Positions 21,630-35,700 of a DNA stretch of 64,000 nt are shown here, piece after piece (within the stretch, counting starts at the first letter, position 1; each line of letters opens with the position of its first letter). The position numbers and the translations under genes were made by a program. Source of the DNA: Xanthoparmelia taractica (taxonomy: Eukaryota; Ascomycota; Lecanoromycetes; Lecanorales; Parmeliaceae). The DNA is taken from assembly GCA_033085395.1 (NCBI GenBank), contig JANQBS010000170.1, positions 23,858 through 87,857 of the forward strand. The letters run 5' to 3'. The notes under the pieces are model-generated. The model was not told the DNA's origin and did not search any database. It was given only the letters and a program-made list of their open reading frames with translations.

Positions 21630-24366
21630 ATTAGGCCTAGCGCTACATGTGCCTTAGCGCCGACTACTTATGGGTCCAGGGTCCATTACGGGGTCCTAGC
21701 GGGGTCCATAACCTAAGGCCTTGGCGGGGCCTTGACGATCATATGTCTTCTTCATATATCTTAGGATTTTCGTGTTCCTTAGAGATTAATTCTATTAGAA
21801 CTTAATATCTAATAAAGAAATTATTATCGTATTAATTATACCTCTCTTATATTAATTAGGCTGCTTATTAAGCGCTAGCGAATTAATTTCTTATAATTTT
21901 AATCTCTCTATCTTTTAAAGAAAGAGATTTATCGTCGCTACGATATTAAACTCTTCGTCGAATTAAAATAAATATATCTTAAAGCGACGTAACTTCGATA
22001 TTAGTTTTCAAGAGTTTATTTTAAAAAATTAAGCGATTTTAAAGAAATATCTTAAGAACGCTTAAGTAGAAAATTGTCGCCTAAAGTTAAAATAAGAGTT
22101 AATTAAGTTACGGGCACGCAATAACGTGCTACGTAATTCGAATTTTTTTATAATTCTCGCCGAAGCGATAGCGATTTCGTTTATTATTTTATTTTTAATA
22201 AATATTTTAATTAAAGTGAAAACACTTCGCCTCGAAAGAATATATTCTTATAAGAATACTAGTAAAGAAGAATACTTACGCTAATTTCGCGTAGTCGAAA
22301 TTCGATTTCTTTTAAATCTTAAGTATTTTATTATTAATTAAGCTAAGATTATTTATTATATATAATTCTTAAAAGAGGATTTTAATACGTAGTAATATAA
22401 ATATTTTTAAGTCTATAGACTAAATAAGATTATCTTCGAGTTTTTTAATTTGTTTTTACTCGACTTAATTACGAATTTAATAAATCGTCGTTTATTCGTC
22501 TATAAAAAATAAAAAGCGATAAAATAGCAATAAAATTAAAAGATATTAGTTTTTAAGATCTATTTAAAAAAGTTAAAAATCTATTTATTCTCATTTACGA
22601 AGAAGTATCAAACGAACTTTTTCTTAACTAAGCTACGATTTAAGTTAAAAAATAAGATTCTTAATATTAATAATATATCTAAGTAGAGAAAAGAAATTCT
22701 TATTATAGCAATTATATAAAAAATAATTTTAAAGCGCGCGCGTTCTAATAACGACGATTTCGACTCGAAGTAATTAAAAAAATCTAATAAAGATAAGACT
22801 CTAAAAGCTCGAATTTCGAAGCCTAACATGATTTTAAAGAATAACGCTAAGTCTACGCGTATCTAAGAAGAAGATAAGAAACGTAAGACTAAAGTCGCTA
22901 ATTATAATATTAAAATATCTATTATTTATTAATATTATTAAAAATTAGATTATATAAAATCGAATTACTCTAATAAGAATAAATCGATCGCTATCGTCGC
23001 GACGATATTGATAAAAAATAAATCGACTTCGTAAGCGTCTCTAAAGCGAAGTAAAAAAAACGAATAATAGAGATAACTTCTTCTATTATTACGAAGAAAT
23101 AGATAAAACTATAAAATAATTAAAGATAACTTATTATTCTACTCGACTGCGAGGCGTATATTAATTTAATTATATAAAGATTCGTAATTTAATAAGATCT
23201 TTAATTATATATCGCTATCTTATTATAGACAAAAGCGCTTAGCGAGTAAGATATATATTATTATAATACTTATTAACTAAATTATTAAATAATTAATAGC
23301 TAAGGCCAAGAGCGATAATATAATATATTATTCTACGCCGTAGATTAAGAAGATCTTAATATCGTATTAAGTATACTTACGTTATATTAATTATAGATTC
23401 TATTTAATTCTACGGCGACGTAATAACGATTTAAGATTAATATTAAGAAACTTTAAATTAAAGAATTAATAAAATTTACTCGGGGAATCGAGCGAGAGTT
23501 AAATATATTTATAATTATATACGCTACGATAGCGCGAGGCGAATAGAAAAATATTAGTAATTTAGAGTTATTAAGAAAACTACTAAAGTTTAAGAATATC
23601 TTTTTTAATAATATAATAGAGATCTTATTTACGTTTAAATAAAGAGATTATATTATCGAAATAAAGAAGAATAAAGAATTATCTTATAAGTCTCTTTATA
23701 ATCTATTTTAAATTAAGCTATCGAAGTTAAGGCGATATCTTAAGAAGTTACTTTATAAGAATTAAATTCGTTACTTAACTTTCTTCGCTAAAATCTCTAT
23801 TCTCTTTATTTTAAAGAAAGATAATAAATTATACCTTTACGTAAATTATCGAGACTTAAATACGATAATAATAAAGAATTAATATTTATTATTTTTAATT
23901 ACTAAGACGTTAAATCGCTTATACGACGCTAAGATATTTTTAAAGTTAAATCTTAAGAATATCTATTATAGAATTCGCATTAAAGAGAACGATAAGTAAA
24001 AGACTACGTTTCGCACTCGCTATAATTATTTTAAATACTTAATAATATCTTTCGACCTTATAAATATATTAATTACATTTTAAATCTATATTAATAGAGC
24101 TCTTATAAGTCTTATAAATACTACGTATATAATATATTTAAATAATATTCTAATCTATGGCGCTAAGTCGGCGAAATATTAAAAGTACGTTAAGCAAGTG
24201 CTTAAGCGATTACGTTAATTTTAGTTATATATTAATCTAAAGAAATATTAGTTTTTTATTAAATTAATTAAGTTTCTAGAATTTATCATAATTATTAATA
24301 ATATAATTATAAATTAAGAACGCGTAGTAACGATTTAAGGATAATTAACGTCGCGAAGCTATCGAG
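21630..24366 (+). mobile_element. Ty3/gypsy relic D, second family, truncated in reverse transcriptase
   Basis: Plus-strand relic lying between gypsy copies A and B. Around 23,800-24,180 one frame reads as RT when RIP changes are allowed: LKKDNKLYLYVNYRDLN, RLYDAKIFLKLNLKN, YRIRIKEND, TTFRTRYNYFKYL and IIYLNNILIYG, matching the family order VDYRxLN / KLDLKxAYHRIRI / FRTRYGHFEYLVMPFG / YLDDILIYS. A zinc-knuckle-like gag tail may lie near 22,900. The element ends abruptly at about 24,366 and integrase is missing. The first 130 bases (21,634-21,760) are GC-rich and little mutated. Confidence 0.78.
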
Positions 24367-25747
24367 ATCATATTTAAATTAAATTATAAAGTTTGAATAT
24401 TATTAAGATATATTAGAATTATTAATTAAGATAGTGCTTTTTAAAGAAGTTAAAAAGAAGTTAATTGCTTCTTCGACGCTATAAATAGCTTTATTTTAGA
24501 AGCGTATTATTTTCGCTAACGTTTAGAGTTCGATACTTTCTTAAAAAGTAGTGTTTTAAGATTCTATAAGGGCTATATTAACTATATATAGAAATAAATA
24601 TATTAACGCAGATAGCTAATCAATTTCAAGTAATGTTTAAGCTCTCTTAAAGTACTAAAATATTATAAATTCGAGATAGCTTTAAGCTTATTTTTTAATA
24701 AAATTAAATCGAAGGAATTAACTCTTTTATTTAATAAGTTAACGTTCGAATATCTTAAAAAGTCTTTTATAAAAGAAATAATAATATTAAATCTAACGTA
24801 AAGTTTAAATAGCTAACGAAGATCTTATAAATACTACTAAAATATTGTAGCACTTATAATTATATTATTAACGTAAGCCTTTACGTTAGAAATATATCGC
24901 AAAATCTTATTAATTTAACGTTAAATATAAGCAATTAAATTTATATAACTTATAATTAAAACATTAAAAGTTTCTTAATCTCTGTGACTTATAATAGTCT
25001 ATATATAGCGATAATTTAAATATATTCGCTATTAATAAAAAAACGAGATAATATTAATTATTAAGATAAAATTCTAATTAATTAATATCTTAATTATATT
25101 CTATTAAAGAGGCACTAGATATATATCTTAAAGTAATAGATTATTCAAGTCTCGAATATTAATTATTAATCTTTCTTTAATAATGTTATTAAATAATATT
25201 TTTTATAAAAGGAATATCGAATATAAGAATAGTGTAGAATTCTTAATTTATTTAAGTCTTTCCTATTCGTGTAGCTTATTAAAGACTTTATTAATTACTT
25301 CTCGATCTTATATATCTAAGAGATAGATCTTAATTTTTTCGCTAATCTTAATTTATTAATTAGTTTTTAATAAAAGCTTTATTTATTTCTCTTCTAGCAC
25401 TTTAATAAAGTTAATATCTTATTACATCTCTAAGAATTCGTTAATTAGATCGGCCAGTGTAGTTCTAGCCTATATATCCCCGAAAATCATAACTTTATTT
25501 AATAGCTTATTTTCTTTAGCTAGCAAGAAAGTTAATTAATTCAAGCTTAAGCTACTTAATTTATAACTATTTTCGTTAAAGCGAACTTAGATTCGATATT
25601 AATTTGAAAGCAATTTTCGTAATTCATTTCGAGAATATTTCTAAGTCTTAATTTCCTTAAAATTTAAATAGACGTATTAGACTTATTTCTAATTAGAATT
25701 TCAATTATTATATAATTAATTAAATAAGCGAAAATTATTAAATTCGT

Positions 25748-26038
25748 CTATATTATTAAGAAATCACGATTATTAGATAAACCAATTTTCTTAATTAATA
25801 GAATTATCTCGCTATGCGAAAACACGAAAATAGATAATTTAATATAGACCTTTCTTCGAATAAATTCGCCTCGAGGTCGAGTAATAATATTAATCGTAGT
25901 GCTGCAACTATCAATTCTTACTTTCTTATTAATTACATTAATAATAATTCCTCTAGATTTAATAATGTTATTTTTAATAAGTATTTTAACACGTAAGTTA
26001 TTGATAATATATAATTCCCTACTTAGATATATAAGCAC
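25748..26038 (-). pseudogene. retropepsin-like fragment of gypsy pol, copy B
   Basis: A 96-residue stop-free stretch nearly collinear with 21,333-21,055 and with 49,913-50,150 (shared RGEFIRRKVY, INNLRVKILI and SCSTTINIITR words). It is a surviving window in a RIP-damaged pol gene. Confidence 0.65.
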
Positions 26039-28859
26039 TCTTCGATCTTAATTATTAATTTCAGAAAGATAGATATCTTAAATAATATACTTCGTAGTTT
26101 TATGCTTAGAAGCATTAATTCCATATACTTATAAAGATATTATTATTTTAAAGATAGCTGCATTCGAACACTACTAAGAATATTATACTCTATTCATTAA
26201 ATTTATATTATATTTAATATTAGTATAAACTTTATTCTCTTAATTAGTAGAATCGAGTTTAACTTTAATTATAACGTAAGTATAATTCTAAAACATAAAA
26301 TTATTTCCTAAATTCTAATTAAAAGCGATAAACTTAATAATTTTCGATTACTCGTTAACGAAGTTAAAAGGCTTTATAAGTTGCTTATTAACGAAATTAA
26401 AAAATTTTATAAATTATTTATCGAAGTTAAAAGACTTTATAAGCATTACTTCGTTAGCATAAACGTGCTTTCCTAAATAGATATATAAGTGCTTATATAA
26501 TTTAATTTTGAATAAGAAAGATTCCTAATAGTTTCGATAGCAGATTTCGATTTTCATAAAGCTAGTAAACTAATTATTAGATTATATAAAAAGCTTAGAA
26601 TTAAAATAATATATCTTATTCTTATATTAATCTTCGTCTATAAAGTAAGAATATTCGATATTAATATTTTCTTTCTAATAATTCGAACTTTAAGCTTATT
26701 ATTATATTTAATATTTTCGTTAATAATAGAGACTTAATAAATAGCTACTTTTGAACGATTTGTAATATTAAATTAAAATCTTTAATTACTTTATTAAAAG
26801 CCTTGGATTAATTTTAAAGAAAAGTTTTATTAGAAACCTTAAGTTGATCTTAAAGAAAACTACTATTGCTAATTATCAAATGAAGATCGATTCGAGATCG
26901 AATTTAATATATTTGATATAACGATTTATAGAGATTAAGGAGACTAAGCGTTTTACTAATAAGCGTTTTACTACAAATTTAAATAAGTATTTTAATTATT
27001 ATATTAACGAGGAAATAATTAAGTTAATTAAGCGTTTTAATTATTAATTTAATAAAAAGATTACTAAAAGTAAGATCGCTAATATTAATTATTAAGATTT
27101 GCACTCTACTAAGATCGAAATTATTAAAAAGATTACTATTATAAACGAGATTGATATTAATTAGAAATATCTCTATTATTATTACTCTAATTTTAAGAAA
27201 AACGATTCTAAGAAGATCTCGCAGAAAACTTATATATTCTCGAATTATATCTGCTTACATAGAATTATTAATTATATTTAAGATTATTTATCTTCTTAAG
27301 AAAATTATATAAGATAATTTAATTCTTTAATCTTTTTAAGTTACGCTTTAGCTTAATATTTAAATTATTATAGATAATATTAAATTAATTTTTAATATTA
27401 ATTTTATTAATATCTTTCGAAGCACGTAAGATCTTTCATACGTATTCTCGAGACTTTCTTTTGCTACTAGGATTTCTTAATATATATCTTTTCTTTAATA
27501 ATAAATTAATCGCTATATTAATAAATATTTTAAATCGTTCGACTAGTATTCTCTCTTATTTATTTAGTTTATTCTTAAGCTTTATAAAACGCTTATTATT
27601 ATTAAAAAGCTCACTCAATTATTACTTCAAAGTAGATCTCTTAAAATATATTTAAAGATTCGTACGAACGAGCTTATTACCTTTAATACTAGCTACGTTA
27701 TAAGCATATTCTAGAAATAAATATATATCTCGAAAATAGATCTCTTTTAATGTATACTTCATTAAAGAAGCATCGAAAGCCAATGACTTATTCTTATATA
27801 TCGAATTAAAGAATTCTATATTACTAATATTTCATCTACTAGCTAATATAAATTCTATGATATATTCTAGCGATTCTTGCTTATTAAGCGATTTAGATGC
27901 GCTACGTAAAAGATCTTATAAAGTAGTTTATTATTGCTATGAAAAGTTAATATTCTATTAGTTAACATTATTATTTTTAATTATATTAGAATTATTTAAA
28001 GTATCTTTAGAAGTAGAATTTATATTTAAATTTAAAGTAATATTCGATATAGAATTCGAATTAGAATTAATGGAATTTGAGATAATTAAATTATTAGAAT
28101 TAGAGTTAATAACGGGAGGATTTTTAATAGAAAAATTATTAATAATAGAAGAACTTTTAATAGAACTTTTTAAAGGCGAAGAACGAGATATATCGTCGAT
28201 AGAAGAAGATTCTCTTAATCTTCTTAATAATTAAATATTAATCTTAAATTTAATTAGAGTAGCCTTAAAAATTAATCGATTAAGAGTCTAATTAATAAAT
28301 TAATTTAAAGCTTCAATAAATATAGAATAAGCTCTTACACGTGCGTCACGGGCTAATATAATTATTTCTTTTATGATCTCTAAAGACTTAAAATTAATCT
28401 TAATAATATCGATAATAAATTACTTAATATCGCCGATAACGAGATTAATAAAAGCGTGCTTAAAGTGAAGAAATTTGTCTATTTAAAAGATTAAAATAAT
28501 AATATTTTAAGAGATAGAATTTAAAGCTGACGGAGTTAGAATAATAGTAGTCTTTTTAATAACGGAGATAGTGATGTAGTAATAATAAATAAGCTACAGC
28601 GATGATAGTAATGATAGTGAGTGTAAGGAAGATAAGTTTAATAAGTTTTTTGATAATGATAAGTAGTTTTTGACGAACTTAGTGAGATTTCGACCGTCCG
28701 AATAAGAATTCCGATAATTTTATATGCGGATCTTATTAGATAGAATATAGCTCTCCGCGAAGAAGGGTTATTTCAACGAATATAATAAGTATTAATTAAG
28801 CAATAATGAAGGATCTCCTAAAATAGCTAGTGAGAGCTATTTGGGCGTTGCTATTATAC

Positions 28860-29030
28860 TATAATAGCAATGAGGTATATAATCAGTGAGTGTCTAATTC
28901 TTGATAATTCTACGTTGGAAAATTCTATCCAAGTCAGGCCTAGCCAACCACTTTCCCTTAGCCAAGCACTTGCCTTAGCTGATCTTGATTGGCTTGGCAA
29001 ATTGGCCTGGCAAGTGCGATTTCGTGACAA
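28860..29030 (-). repeat. LTR of gypsy copy B (5' LTR)
   Basis: Alignable to the other three LTRs through TAATTCTTGATAATTCTACG, CAAGTCAGGCCTAGCCAA and CAAGTGCGATTTCGTGA words. It retains CA/TG and contains the same GCACTTGCC/GGCAAGTGC-type inverted repeat. Confidence 0.72.
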
Positions 29031-32000
29031 AGAAGCTATCTATAATAATTTTATTAATTCTATAAAGTCTTTCGTATTAGATAAAGACTTTATCGAAATA
29101 TAGCGTGCGAATCTACGTGTTATAATAATAGAACTTTGTAATATATCTAAATTACTCGAATCGTCTAATTCGTCTAAATAATTTAAAGTTAATAAAGTAT
29201 TTACTACTAACTTTAATAACGATAATAATACACGCTGAAATTTAAACAATCTCGAATTCTTTAATTAAATATATAATAAGAAATCGATTAATACGAATAT
29301 TACTCTCGAGTATATCGATAATAAGATTTAATTTTTAAAATATTTATCTTTTTATAAAGCGAGTTAAAGAGATAACAGTAATAAAGAATATCGAACTCAT
29401 TCGAAGTAATCTATAAATAAGTTTACGAGACATCGCTCTCGAATAATAAATAGCGAAACTATTAAATATCGAAAACCGAATTATTAGACTTAAAAATAAA
29501 ATTAATAAATAAATAAGATTACTAGAAGCTCGCTTCAAGAAATTATCTATAATAATAATCGATATTATACTATAAGAGTAGTATTCGATAAAGAATATCG
29601 TCTTACGTCGTGAGTCACGTAAGTATACATAGAAGATTATTCAACTAATAAAGAATACTAATATAAGTCTTAAAAATTAATTTAATCTTATCTTTAATAA
29701 TATTAATTTAGAGTAATATTATAATATTAAGCGTTGAAGTAAGAATATTACATTAAGTATTTATCTTATTAATATCGATAAATATAAATATATTTAATAG
29801 ACTTATATTAATAGATATCGACCTAATAAAAGTCTTTATTAGAGTAATCGATTATCGTATTCTTTTAATAAAAGTAGACTATTTAAGTATAAGATAATTA
29901 ATATAATAATTCTTTCAATCGCTTTAATAATTAATTAAACTTTCGATTAAATTGTTAAGCGAGTTCTTATTTCTATTCACGTTATCTAAATAATTCGACT
30001 TATTAAATATTATAATAATAGTATTAAATAAAAGATTAAGAATAGCGCTTAAGTCTATCGACTTATTATAGCGTCTATAGATTACTTCTAGCCTCGTAAA
30101 TGCGTTAGATTTACGCTTATCGCTATAGTCTAGAATTAGTAATAATTGTTCTTGAAATAATCGATTAAGATAAGTATATTATACTATAATTAGGAATATT
30201 ACGAAAGACTTCGACGACGAGTATAAGTAGTTAGCTAAATATTAATAGTATTATATAATTTTTATATTAGAAGATACAATATATAAAGATCACGAAGAGA
30301 ACTCTTACGATCGCTTTAAGAATTCGTAATTTAATAATAACACTTCGTAAGATATATTAAATATTAATTTTATCTCTATTTCTAAGAATATTAATTACTT
30401 ATACTTTAAATATAAGATTATCTTCTTATTTAAAAATAAGTTATGTCGATATCTTATAGATCGATATTAAGAGTCTTTTATAATCGCTTTTAACTTTAAT
30501 AGAAAGCTTTCTATAATCGTCTTAAAAGCTATTATTGCTTTAAAAGCTAGTAGAAAGTCTATTATAAGCATTATAAATCTAATAGAAGTAAACTTCGCTA
30601 CTCTTATAGTTATTAAATCTAAAGTCTTATCGAATAAGTTTAAGTTATTAGAATTCGATTTTCGCGACTAAAAGTACGCTACGCTAAAAGTTAATTAATT
30701 TGATATTAGCTATTTATATATATTCGGCGAGTAAATTAAGATTTATCTAAATAATAATTATTTAATAATATTAATTAATCGAGCTTATCTTAAGAAGATA
30801 CTATTAAATATTATAATTAGAAAGATGTTATTATTAATCTCTATTCACGAAGTAAATAATAAGATTATTCGTATCGATAGATATACTTAAGTCGAAATAT
30901 ATATTTATAAAACTATTAACGATTAAATAGCGATCGATACTATCGTTATAAAGATTTATATAATCGATAATTTAAAGATTAATTTACTTATAGATAATAA
31001 TATTCTTAAGTTATAGAAGATATCGTTCGAATTGAATTTTAATTAAAATCTTATCACTTTAATCGAGATACGAGCTAGTTTATAAATCTATATTAAGCGA
31101 ATAATAAAGATAAAATTAATTATTATAATATCGACTTATTCTACGATTAAGATATTTATAATATATAACGATAGTATTTCTAGTAATAGAAACTTTCTCT
31201 TTAAGCTCGAATACTTTTAGAATCTTGAACTAGAAGAAGAAGTGCTAGCTTATCTATTTAACTTCTTTATATTATTTATTTAAGTCTTTAACGCATACGA
31301 CGTATTAATATTATTATCTTATAAGATATATCTTAATTTAATCGTCGAGTATAAGTAAAAAAATACTTATATAATAATATTAATATATATTTCGCTTATC
31401 GCTAATAATACTAGCTCTTAAAAGAAAACTCTACGAAAGAATATTATGCTTATCGTAATAGCTTATACGACTATAACGAAATCTTCGACAGACTATTATA
31501 AAGTAGCTTCTTTTAAAGTTAATCTATTAATTAGTTTTTTTAACTTATCTTTTATCTCTTCGATAATTATAGATTTAATATTAAAATATATTATATATAA
31601 TAACGTTATAGTCTACGATATATCTTAGGTTACTATTATTATAATAGCTATAATTAATAACTTTTTAAGATATAGATAGATTAGAGTATCACAGTAGATA
31701 TTTCGAAAAAAGAATAAATATTAATATTTCTAAAGTCTTTCGTAGATTCTAAGTCTATTAAAGTATATTCTATTAGCTAAAAAAATAAGAAAGTTTTTAA
31801 CGAAACGTTCGATAAGCTATATTAATAAGATAAGATAATATAGTCTACTTAGCTTACTTTATTTAGCTATTTTTAATTTATAATATAATATAAGATTAAC
31901 GAAGTAAAGAAGAGTCGAGTAATTATTAATATTTAAGCTCTAAATTAAATAATTAAGAATAATAGCTACTTACTTTCGTTATAGTCGAAAGTTATTGCTA

Positions 32001-34850
32001 CAATAGTTAATTATCTATATATCTTAATCTACGATATAGTTGAATAATTTTATTAGTTTATAATCCGGTCGAGGAATAGATTAAAGTCTATTATAGTATC
32101 TTATCGCGATTAGAAATAATCGAATATAGCACTTATAAGATATAAAGAATCGTCTTTATACGTGCAACGTTAAATAAATTAAATATTTCGCTTATTTAGA
32201 TACTTTATTAAGATATACATAAACGATATAATTATCTTTTTAAGAATCTTAAAAGAGTATCTCTCGTACTTACGATAGCTCTTTACGCTATATTATTAGA
32301 AGCGTATAAGCCTTAATTCTAAGAAGTTATTCTTAAATTACTTATTAATTATTCTATTAAGATAAAGAATTAACTCGCTTAAGATATTTACTTCTAAAGA
32401 GAAGCTAATAATAATTAATATATTTATTTTTTCTAATATCTTATAAGAGCTAGAAATCTTCTTAGACTTAAATAATTAATTACGATTATTTATTTCTTAA
32501 TATATTTAGCGTACGCACGCTCTATAATAGCGTAAGATAAAGCTTATTAGCTCTTTATTAAAGAGTGCTATAAAATATTTTTATAAATAGTAATCTTATA
32601 AATTAATCTACGTACTAATAAAGTAAGAACTTAAGACTTTTAATAACGTTAAGAGTACTTTCGCTAATTTAATCTTCTTAATATATTTAATATAAAAAGA
32701 TAACTATTAATTAATCTAAATATCTTTAAGATATACGACTTAATAACGATAATTTATTACGTAAAAGAAGAGCTTATTAAAGTCTTTCTTAGAACGTCGA
32801 TTTAATTTATTATATTTTTTAATAAAATACTAAATTAAATAAAAAAAAATTATTAATTACTAGTGCTAAAAATAGCTAATCTTATTTAGATTATAAAAAA
32901 GATTTTATAGATAATCGAGTCTATTAGAAAATCTTTTATAATTATCTATATTAATTATTTAACTACAATATTAATCTCTAAGTAAATTAGTATAATACTA
33001 ATTTTAATAATAGTCGAGAACGCCTTTAGATTCTTAATAGCTTAGAGAAATAAATATTCGAACTCGCTTATAATAAATAGCATTATAATAACTATTATCG
33101 CTTCTATAATAGAATCGCTATTTTAATATATCTTGAATATCTTAATAGAAATCTCTATAACTATATTAGATATTACTCGAAATATTAATTAACTTAGATA
33201 AAGAGCTATAAGTCTTATAAAAGTATATTATTTATAGATCGATTTATTATATTATTTCATATAGTCGCTATAGACTTTATAGTAATATTATCTACGTCTA
33301 TAGAAGACTTCGATAGTCTTTTTATTATAATTTACAAGTTTCTTAAAAGAGTGCTATTAATTCTTGATAAAAGTATATAAAATACTAGCAAATAGATAAT
33401 CGAGATACTTACTATATAAATATCGCATAGCTAAGATATATTATAAGTTATAATCTTTAATAGAGATTCTAAGTTTATATCGACGTTTTAAAAGAGCTTA
33501 TTTAAAAAGCTTAATATTAATATTCTAATATCTATCGCATAATACTCACAGACTAATAAGTAATCGAAACGAACTAATTAGACTATAAAGATTATAATAC
33601 GATTCTTTATCTTAATAGAAAATAATATATTTATATAAACGTAAATATTATTATATCTTTAAGATACACTTAATAACTTTAAGAATTAATCTATTAATAT
33701 ATCGCTTAATAAAATACTCTATAAATATAATATACGCGACTTCTTAAGTGTGCTTACTAATCTATTCTCGAAAGATTATATTCGATTACGATTATAGAAG
33801 CGAGAGTAGATCGAAGAGTCTCTAATCTTTACTAACGTTATAGCTAAGATTTATTACGATAAGAAGCATAAGTCGCTCGATTTAGCTAAAGATATTATAA
33901 TTTACTTACGATTATATTATAGCTACGAAATATTTAAGATTAATAATAAAAATCTTTATTAATAACGAGCTAAATTATTTAAGATTCTTAAGAAGATTGA
34001 AACTCTCGTCTATCGACTCGAGTTATTATTTATAATATAAATTTACTTAGTTATTTTAACTACTTAGCTAGAATTAGCTACTATAGCGAATTCGTATTAA
34101 AGAACTCGTTATTTTAATTCGACTTCTATAGTATTTAAGATTAAAAATAAATATAAGATTAAGCGATTATTAAAAAAGCGTATTATTAAAGAGAAGATAT
34201 AATACTTAGTTAAATAAAAGTATTAAAGAAATAAATATAACGTCTACTATATATTAGATTATCTATCTAAGGTATAGAAACTTATAAAAGACTTCGAAAG
34301 ACGTTAAGTATAGCTATCTATTAGATCTTATCGTTCCTAAGTAATTATTTAAGTAGCTATTATCTCTATATCTAGGTCTACTTTACGAGCTATAGCGATA
34401 CGTATATCTAATATAATATTAGTATCGACTTCGTGATAAGCTTTAGCATCGTAATCTTTATCAAGAAGAGAAAGAGATTATTCGAAGAAGACTTTTTAAT
34501 TAATCAAAGTCTTCCGTAAGAAAGAATAAGTATACTATAACTATTACGTTATTAACTTAATGTATATACTATAATATATACTACTTCGCTAGGATATATC
34601 TCAACGTAGGCGTTGACTTTTCTTCTATTTATTAATATCTATTACGAGCTTAAAAAGTCTTTCGCAAGCGACTTCCTTACTGGAGAAGAAGTTAGAAAGA
34701 CTAGAATACATTAGTAATAGCGCAAGACTACAGTAGGTACTTATTCTCCGAGCTCTCCATAGAAATACATTATCTTTCCACTCACTTATTACTTGCACAT
34801 AGTACTTTATTAGCTTAAAAATTATAAGCGAGAAGTCTCGATAGCGATTA
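29031..34850 (+). mobile_element. Ty3/gypsy relic E with RT, integrase and chromodomain remnants
   Basis: Plus-strand pol relic in the usual gypsy order. A retropepsin-like segment is near 30,860-31,080 (IYIIDNLKINLLIDNNIL). RT is at about 31,900-32,460, with SRVIIDIQALNQI, a RHKxTIVSHRG-like stretch, YVQRQ, IKIYINDIIIFLR and SLNSKKLFLNY. Integrase is at about 33,230-33,700, with STSIEDFDSLF, NRDSKFISTF, KLNINILIS and the YHPQTDGQSERTNQ motif now reading YYSQTNKxSKRTN. A chromodomain-like tail is near 34,200-34,320. Stops in every frame show it is dead. The last 300 bases keep CA/TG. I could not place its LTRs, so both ends are approximate. Confidence 0.72.
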
Positions 34851-35700
34851 TTATAAAAATATTAAGAATTAAGATTAGTACGAGTATTACGTATAATACG
34901 TAATAACGAAGAAGAGAATATCGCTAAGTTACTCTATTATATCGTTAATAATCTAGTATATTTCGATAATAATAAACGAGATTTACGACTCTATACCTCG
35001 AAAGCTATAGAAGTAGAAGTATTTAAACTCGTCTATAATAAGATAAAGTATTTTAATTATATCTATATTTATAAGAATCTTATAGAATATCTATATATAT
35101 TTAATATAATAAGTAAACTTTACGAGTTTATTCGTTATTATTCTTAATTAGATATTAAGATATTAATTATATAAATCGCTATAATCTATTCTCTTATCTA
35201 TTAGACTATTTTATATTATTATTATTAATTTTATTCTTGCGCTTCTTAAGTCGATAGAAGAGTATAAATATACTTTATCTATTATTAATAAATTCTCGAA
35301 GATAATAATATTTATTTTTAATAAAATTATTAAGTTCGAAAAGAAATAGATTATTAAGCTTATAGATCGCCTTATTAGAATCAATTAAAACTTATTATAT
35401 ACGATATTATCTAATAGAGATTGAAGATTTATTAATTAATTATAAAAGTAGATCTTCTTCGTTATATTAAAAGTCGATCTATTTTATTTAATTATATAAT
35501 ATTTTTAAATAGATAGCGCTTCGAAACGAATAAGTTAGATAATCGAGATAGTACTTCGCTACTATATAATAACTTTAAAAGACTAAAAGCTATAATTAAT
35601 AATATTATTTAAAATATTAATTACTCTTAATTAGTTAATTAATTTTTATACTCGTGTCTATTCAAACTATATAGAATAATTACGATCTGCTATACAGACG
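34851..35700. repeat. RIP-mutated AT-rich spacer
   Basis: AT-rich, CA/TG-poor and without a recognisable gene. Bases 35,685-35,760 form a short less-mutated island that may be the terminus of a neighbouring element. Confidence 0.5.

Larger units (their letters stand above)
24367..29030 (-). mobile_element. Ty3/gypsy relic, copy B (5' part with 5' LTR), RIP-mutated
   Basis: Minus-strand partner of copy A. The 5' LTR is 29,030-28,860, followed by a primer-binding-like GCGTTGCTATTATA (reverse complement orientation), a gag relic (about 28,300-26,900), the protease-like frame 26,038-25,748 and an RT relic down to 24,367. Bases 24,367-26,325 duplicate the content of copy A 19,780-21,629. It also keeps a segment near 24,840-24,960 that copy A has lost and the 46,726-63,326 element retains. 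Confidence 0.78.

Noticed and set aside
22608..22829. Minus-strand open frame of 73 codons in gypsy D
   Set aside because: A chance stop-free stretch in AT-rich DNA, antisense to a plus-strand gag relic.
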